Under the pieces are notes generated by a model. That model was not told where the DNA came from and did not search any database. It saw only the letters and a program-made list of their open reading frames with translations. Positions 5,922 through 7,384 of a stretch of DNA of 7,384 bases are shown here, one piece after another. A program made the position numbers and the translations under genes. Positions within the stretch are counted from its first letter, which is position 1. Each line of letters begins with the position of its first letter. Origin of the DNA: an uncultured Verrucomicrobiales bacterium (GTDB taxonomy: Bacteria > Verrucomicrobiota > Verrucomicrobiae > Limisphaerales > CANJSG01); NCBI GenBank assembly GCA_946480965.1, contig CAMLMI010000230.1, positions 1 to 7,384 on the forward strand. The letters run 5' to 3'.

Positions 5922-7384
5922 AGACGCGCCTCGCAGACTGGTTCCGCACGTTCCCATCGGCACCGAGAGCAATGTCCCATCAGGGGCGGCTCTCGGTGCC
6001 TTTGGGAAGTCGCCTGTGGATGCTGCTATCGGCAATGGCATGTCTTGGCGCGTTTTGCGCGCCTTCGTTGCAGGCTGCGGAAAAGCCTTACCGATTGGGT
6101 GTCGTCGTTGCGGACCCTGCATTGAACGACTTCGCCTCGCTTCTGACCGCCGAGCTCTCCGCCGCCTCTGATGTCGAACTGATGGAGCGTGCCGAGATCG
6201 ATAAAGTGCTGGCCGAGCAGACGACGGCGGGAGTCCTATCCGGAGCGGTGCATGCCGGTCGGGTTCTCGGAGCCGAAGGCCTTATTGTCTTGGATGTTGC
6301 CGGTGAAAGTTTGTCCATCCGGCTTGTCTCAGTCGGGCCCGGAGTCCACTTGGCGACCACGCATGTTAAATGGCCCACAAAAGAGTCGCCATTATGGGCC
6401 AAATGGGCGACCACCCAGCAGCAGGCGCTGTTCGCGAAGCTTCGCGTTTCCAGAGACCAAGCCGTTCCGTTGTCCGTGGTGGGGCTCAGATCTGCGGTTC
6501 ACACCCCGGATTCAGCAAGCGTGGAGGCTGCGGCATCGACCATCTTGGTGGACAGGCTTACGGCCCAACCGGAGATCTTCGTGCTGGAGCGGAGGCAACT
6601 CCAGCTCTTGGCCGATGAGAAGGAGCTGATCGATGAAGAGTCCTCCCGGTTCTGGGGGGGGCGCCATCTTCTGGACGGCGTCATCGACCGGGATGGGCGC
6701 GACCCGGAACGATTGACGATCCATGCCGAGTTGAAGCCGCCCGGTGGGGGCCCGGGGCTCGCGTTTGAAACGAGCGGCAGCCGAACCAATGTCGCCGAAG
6801 CCATCGACCAGCTATGCCAGTGGGTCGTTCGCTCCCTCCGACCCGGATCGGAACCGACGCAGATCGATTCCGTCCTGGAGGCTCGGCGATACGCGGAGGA
6901 AGGCCACTGGGCACGCCGCTGGGCGCTGCACAAAAGGGCTGAATCCGCCTACGAATCCGCGTGGTGGCTGGGACTCCGCACGGTTGAGATCGCCGAACAC
7001 CGGATACGGATCGGCCAGATGATCGGCGGAAACTTTGCCGGCTGCAGCTACACCCGGATCGGCTCCTCCGTTCGCTTCACCGGCCCGCCGAACAACAGTG
7101 CCTTTGAACGCTATCTGGAGTCTGCGACCATCTATGACGAGCTGCTAGGCACTCTCGGTTCCAGGGACGGAACGATCACCGAGACATGGTTCACTTTAGG
7201 CTTGGAAACGTTGGAGGGCCTTTCCATCTGGCTTCGCCACTACTATTTCATGTTCGAGGCAAGGAAAGGATTCGAAAATCCTCTGCGCACGGCTCGGGAA
7301 TTGGCGCTGGGTCTTTCGGCCAGATTGACCGCCTCCAAGGCGGCCGTATCCCCCGCCTTGCGGTCAAGGCTCGCGGGCGTGAAA
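5918..7384 (+). CDS. Exported protein with two CsgG-like repeats, 3' end outside window
   Basis: An open frame of 489 codons runs off the right edge. A Sec signal peptide is likely: hydrophobic core at about 34-48 (WMLLSAMACLGAFC) and cleavage after LQA (51-53); no good lipobox is seen. Two related segments follow. Residues 76-101 (LLTAELSAASDVELMERAEIDKVLAEQ, shown here from 75) and 210-235 both follow L-x3-L...(L/V)(M/L)ER-x2-(I/L)-x2-LA-x-E, the pattern of CsgG/LpoB-like envelope proteins, each followed by a strand-rich part (120-136; 251-272). Residues 315-489 are mostly helical and TPR-like, without a named domain. It starts in a 4-nt ATGA overlap with the membrane-protein gene, so it belongs to the sigma operon and may be its sensor or output. 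ATG 5918 gives an unusually long n-region; ATG 5972 (residue 19) gives a more ordinary signal peptide but lies in the loop of the hairpin at 5951-6008. The function is not known. Confidence 0.75.
   Translation, partial: MKTRLADWFRTFPSAPRAMSHQGRLSVPLGSRLWMLLSAMACLGAFCAPSLQAAEKPYRLGVVVADPALNDFASLLTAELSAASDVELMERAEIDKVLAEQTTAGVLSGAVHAGRVLGAEGLIVLDVAGESLSIRLVSVGPGVHLATTHVKWPTKESPLWAKWATTQQQALFAKLRVSRDQAVPLSVVGLRSAVHTPDSASVEAAASTILVDRLTAQPEIFVLERRQLQLLADEKELIDEESSRFWGGRHLLDGVIDRDGRDPERLTIHAELKPPGGGPGLAFETSGSRTNVAEAIDQLCQWVVRSLRPGSEPTQIDSVLEARRYAEEGHWARRWALHKRAESAYESAWWLGLRTVEIAEHRIRIGQMIGGNFAGCSYTRIGSSVRFTGPPNNSAFERYLESATIYDELLGTLGSRDGTITETWFTLGLETLEGLSIWLRHYYFMFEARKGFENPLRTARELALGLSARLTASKAAVSPALRSRLAGVK
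5951..6008 (+). repeat. Long near-perfect hairpin within the start of the third operon gene
   Basis: GGCACCGAGAGC (5959-5970) is the exact inverse of GCTCTCGGTGCC (5989-6000). After a 2x2 mismatch the stem continues with TTCCCA (5951-5956) against TGGGAA (6003-6008). The 18-base loop can itself fold (CCC 5976-5978 with GGG 5983-5985). Eighteen outer base pairs within 58 bases make this the strongest foldback seen in the window. It covers codons 12-31 of the frame starting at 5918, and alternative start ATG 5972 sits in its loop. It could control translation or transcription of the third gene, or be an inserted palindromic element. Confidence 0.7.

Overview
The window looks like chromosomal DNA from a high-GC Gram-negative bacterium, most likely of the Verrucomicrobiota/PVC group. 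This is an inference. It rests on the plant/cyanobacteria-like GlgC, a Ycf46-type AAA ATPase outside any photosynthetic context, weak or absent Shine-Dalgarno sites before most lead genes, and a sigma-factor operon whose membrane protein carries a 'YWEEFPERV' segment of a kind I associate with Verrucomicrobia. No rRNA, tRNA, CRISPR array, integrase or transposase was found.

Layout. Positions 1-818 (minus) hold the N-terminal half of glmS, running off the left edge. An 89-bp divergent gap with a perfect 10-bp inverted repeat follows, then glgC (908-2215, plus). GlmS and GlgC both draw on the hexose-phosphate pool: one feeds amino-sugar and cell-wall synthesis, the other glycogen synthesis. glgC converges on a Ycf46-like AAA ATPase gene (2244-3758, minus); their stop codons are 28 bp apart around a GC-rich hairpin that could serve both as terminator.

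Positions 3759-4783 are about 1 kb without a convincing gene. The stretch separates the divergent ATPase gene and sigma operon and contains small palindromes and GAATC-type inverted repeats near the operon.

Positions 4784-7384 (plus) form a tight three-gene operon: an ECF-type RNA polymerase sigma factor, a single-pass membrane protein that is the likely anti-sigma factor (8-nt overlap, strong RBS), and an exported protein with two CsgG-like repeats followed by a helical region (4-nt ATGA overlap), running off the right edge. The arrangement suggests envelope-linked signalling in which the membrane protein controls the sigma factor and the exported protein senses or carries out an envelope function. 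A long near-perfect hairpin (5951-6008) lies inside the first codons of the third gene and encloses an alternative start codon. It is the most unusual nucleotide-level feature in the window.
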